The translations under genes and the position numbers were made by a program. DNA of 64,000 nt from Hirundichthys speculiger (taxonomy: Eukaryota > Chordata > Actinopteri > Beloniformes > Exocoetidae), in NCBI GenBank assembly GCA_018398805.1, contig JAGFBZ010001254.1:124001-188000 (forward strand), written 5' to 3'. This document shows positions 62,090-64,000 of the stretch, piece after piece. A model generated the notes under the pieces. It saw only the letters and a program-made list of their open reading frames with translations, made no database searches and had not been told where the DNA came from. Numbering within the stretch: the stretch's first letter is position 1; every line of letters begins with the position of its first letter.

Positions 62090-62325
62090 TCACTTGATAC
62101 GGTGTCTCACCAGTGAGGACTCATCTGTTATCTCCCCAGAGCGGTTTCTGCGTCTGCAGAGCAGCAGGAGCAGCAAGATTATGAGGACCATTGCACAGAC
62201 TGCCATTAGGGTGTATGAGATCACCCACATAAGAGGCTCCTTCAACACCCCGCTAGAACAGTCCGCTGCTACATCTGTTGCTGAGAAAGGTCCTGCGATC
62301 TCTGATAGAGCCACTCCGCCATTCA
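62090..62325 (-). CDS. bace2: bace2 last exon: transmembrane and cytoplasmic tail of beta-secretase 2
   Basis: BACE2 is a type I membrane aspartyl protease of the endosome and melanosome pathway (PMEL processing in pigment cells). The exon starts after TTTGCAG at 62326-62328 and ends with TGA at 62090. It encodes the end of the ectodomain (ALSEIAGPFSATDVAADC), a membrane segment (ISYTLMAVCAMVLIILLLLL), a basic stop-transfer CRRRNR and the tail GEITDESSLVRHRIK. The acidic DESSLV sorting signal and the end SSLVRHR-x-K match human BACE2 rather than BACE1. The catalytic exons lie beyond the right edge. The frame is intact. Confidence 0.93.
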
Positions 62326-64000
62326 CTGCAAAGAAAAACACAAGCGACAGATGCTGGAGTTGGAGGCCTGGATGTTTCAGTCACATAAACACAAAAAATA
62401 TCATGTACACAATTATTAACAAAAAGGAAAAATTAAATACAACAAAAAGATATTCATGTGTTTTCATTACATATTTATGAAACCTATGATCTTATAGATA
62501 GTAAGGACTAGAAAGTTAAAAGGCGGCAAATAAAATCAGCTTGAGATCATAAAATAATGATGATGAATGAGAACCTTCAGAAAAAAATATTTCTAGATTG
62601 TTGACTAATGGCTAAATGGTTGTTTGTGGTTGCCTGTTCCAGCCTCTTAAAGTATCTGTCAAGATTTTGAATTACCAGTATAAAAGTAATCAGCAACTGA
62701 ATTTCTTCCTGAAGTTTCCCAGGGTTCTTAGGGATTAGTGCTGGAAAACTTACTGTCACAAGCCTGCATCCTTAGCCTTAAGCTTACATCTGCCTCAAGT
62801 ATCTTTGCTTAATACAGAACAAAAGTCCCCGTTGTACTTTAACATGACGGGACATCTCAGCTCCTATTTACACAAAACTACACTTTTTCATCCATCACAA
62901 TCTGACACACCATATGACCATGACTTTCCCTAAATCAGTCTCATTAAATAATTACATGTGCTTTGAACACACTGTACTGTTGGATTCTTTCAAACTGAAC
63001 CACTTTGCTCTATCTGTTTTGCTTTTGCATATGGGATAAATGCACATACTTCACATTAAAAGCCTTATTATGAACTGTGGGATTTCTATCCATTTATTTT
63101 AATTTGATACAGTGCAGCAAGTTTTCAGTAACACTTTAATATATACACACTATGCCCGATCACCCATTGTAGACATAAGGAAATGCATTCTTTTTGTACT
63201 AATGAAAATGCCAATGCAGGATTGGGAAAGGCTAATTTTTCCTATTAAGTCTTATGAATATACACAAAGAATTACCACAGTAGAATGACATAATACAAGA
63301 AGAGAAGAAAGTTAGGAGGCTGTTCTTTTTGGTGAGTAGTCACCAAAAGAAATCACTTAAAAAAAAACAAATAAATAAAATAAAAATACAGTCTAATGTT
63401 CTGTGCTTCAGAGGATAACTTTGTGTGAGCCGCCTAGCTTTGAAAATACATCATTCAGTGAGTGGATCTGATGTGTAGGGTACTGTGAAATCAGAGACCC
63501 AGGTCAGAGTAGAACAATCTGGCATTCTCATCTCTATTTCCACTCTACTTTACATCGTGCTGCATTTGTTGTACCTTGAAGCCAGTAACACAAATCCCTA
63601 GAACTGGCCTATAAAAAGGCACACCCCCCTTAGGACAGGGTTGGAGTAAATTAGATTGGCCACCCCCTAAAACCAGCTGCTATGAACAGAGAGGGAAACG
63701 TATGGTTGAAAGGAAACTGTTGCACTATATTCCTGTCCTGTGTTATTTTTCACAAAAGCAAGCCAGAGAAACTTCATTTAGACCTCAGAAGATGATGTCA
63801 ACTTGAGAAAAAAAAGGGTGCAATAAATTTCCTTTAAAATACTTTATGACACACCGTATATGCACTATGCACAGCCTCTTATCATTTCAGTATCAACTGG
63901 CTAAATCTGACACATTTGCACTTGGATGTGTTTAAACATAGTTCTCAATTATCAGTTGGACTGACAATCGAGTAGTTTATTTCCATGTTGGTTACTTTAT
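62326..64000. other. bace2 intron to the window edge
   Basis: No frame of useful length and no recognisable bace2 exon is present. The sequence is AT-rich and unremarkable, with an A-rich tract at 63359-63389. It is taken as the intron preceding the last bace2 exon. Confidence 0.6.

Noticed and set aside
62025..62480. A 151-codon plus-strand frame.
   Set aside because: It lies opposite the bace2 last exon, and the minus-strand reading matches the family exactly.

Overview
The window is animal nuclear DNA, almost certainly from a teleost fish. The genes are long and split by short AT-rich introns with GT/AG borders, and the introns carry degraded hAT- and Tc1/mariner-type DNA elements typical of fish. 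I assembled every exon by hand from reading frame, splice phase and remembered vertebrate orthologues; no alignment was run.

Five genes can be recognised. From left to right: vmp1 (minus strand, coding exons at 181-8857; the 3' end lies off the left edge), npat (minus, 10753-21047), atm (plus, 23377-52391), a tmprss2-like transmembrane serine protease homologue (plus, 53933-60133), and the last exon of bace2 (minus, 62090-62325; the rest lies off the right edge). npat and atm are head to head across 2.3 kb, the same divergent arrangement as in other vertebrates. tmprss2 and bace2 are convergent. Their human orthologues lie on chromosomes 17 (VMP1), 11 (NPAT, ATM) and 21 (TMPRSS2, BACE2), so the window joins three ancestral neighbourhoods.

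The functions are ER and autophagosome membrane remodelling (vmp1), S-phase histone gene transcription (npat), the DNA double-strand-break checkpoint kinase (atm), a type II membrane protease homologue (tmprss2-like) and an aspartyl protease (bace2). I see no operon, CRISPR array, rRNA or phage. The non-coding space holds repeats, three near-perfect hairpins and some candidate regulatory sites.

Two things stand out. First, the tmprss2-like protein keeps its fold and its His and Asp, but its catalytic Ser reads Gly, its activation site is gone, and several pocket residues are changed, so it looks like a pseudoprotease. Second, atm, npat and tmprss2 show eight reading-frame breaks. All eight are gains of one base, most of them in short homopolymers, and one in-frame TGA is not explained that way. 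The single-base gains look like uncorrected insertion errors in the assembly, although real decay is not excluded.
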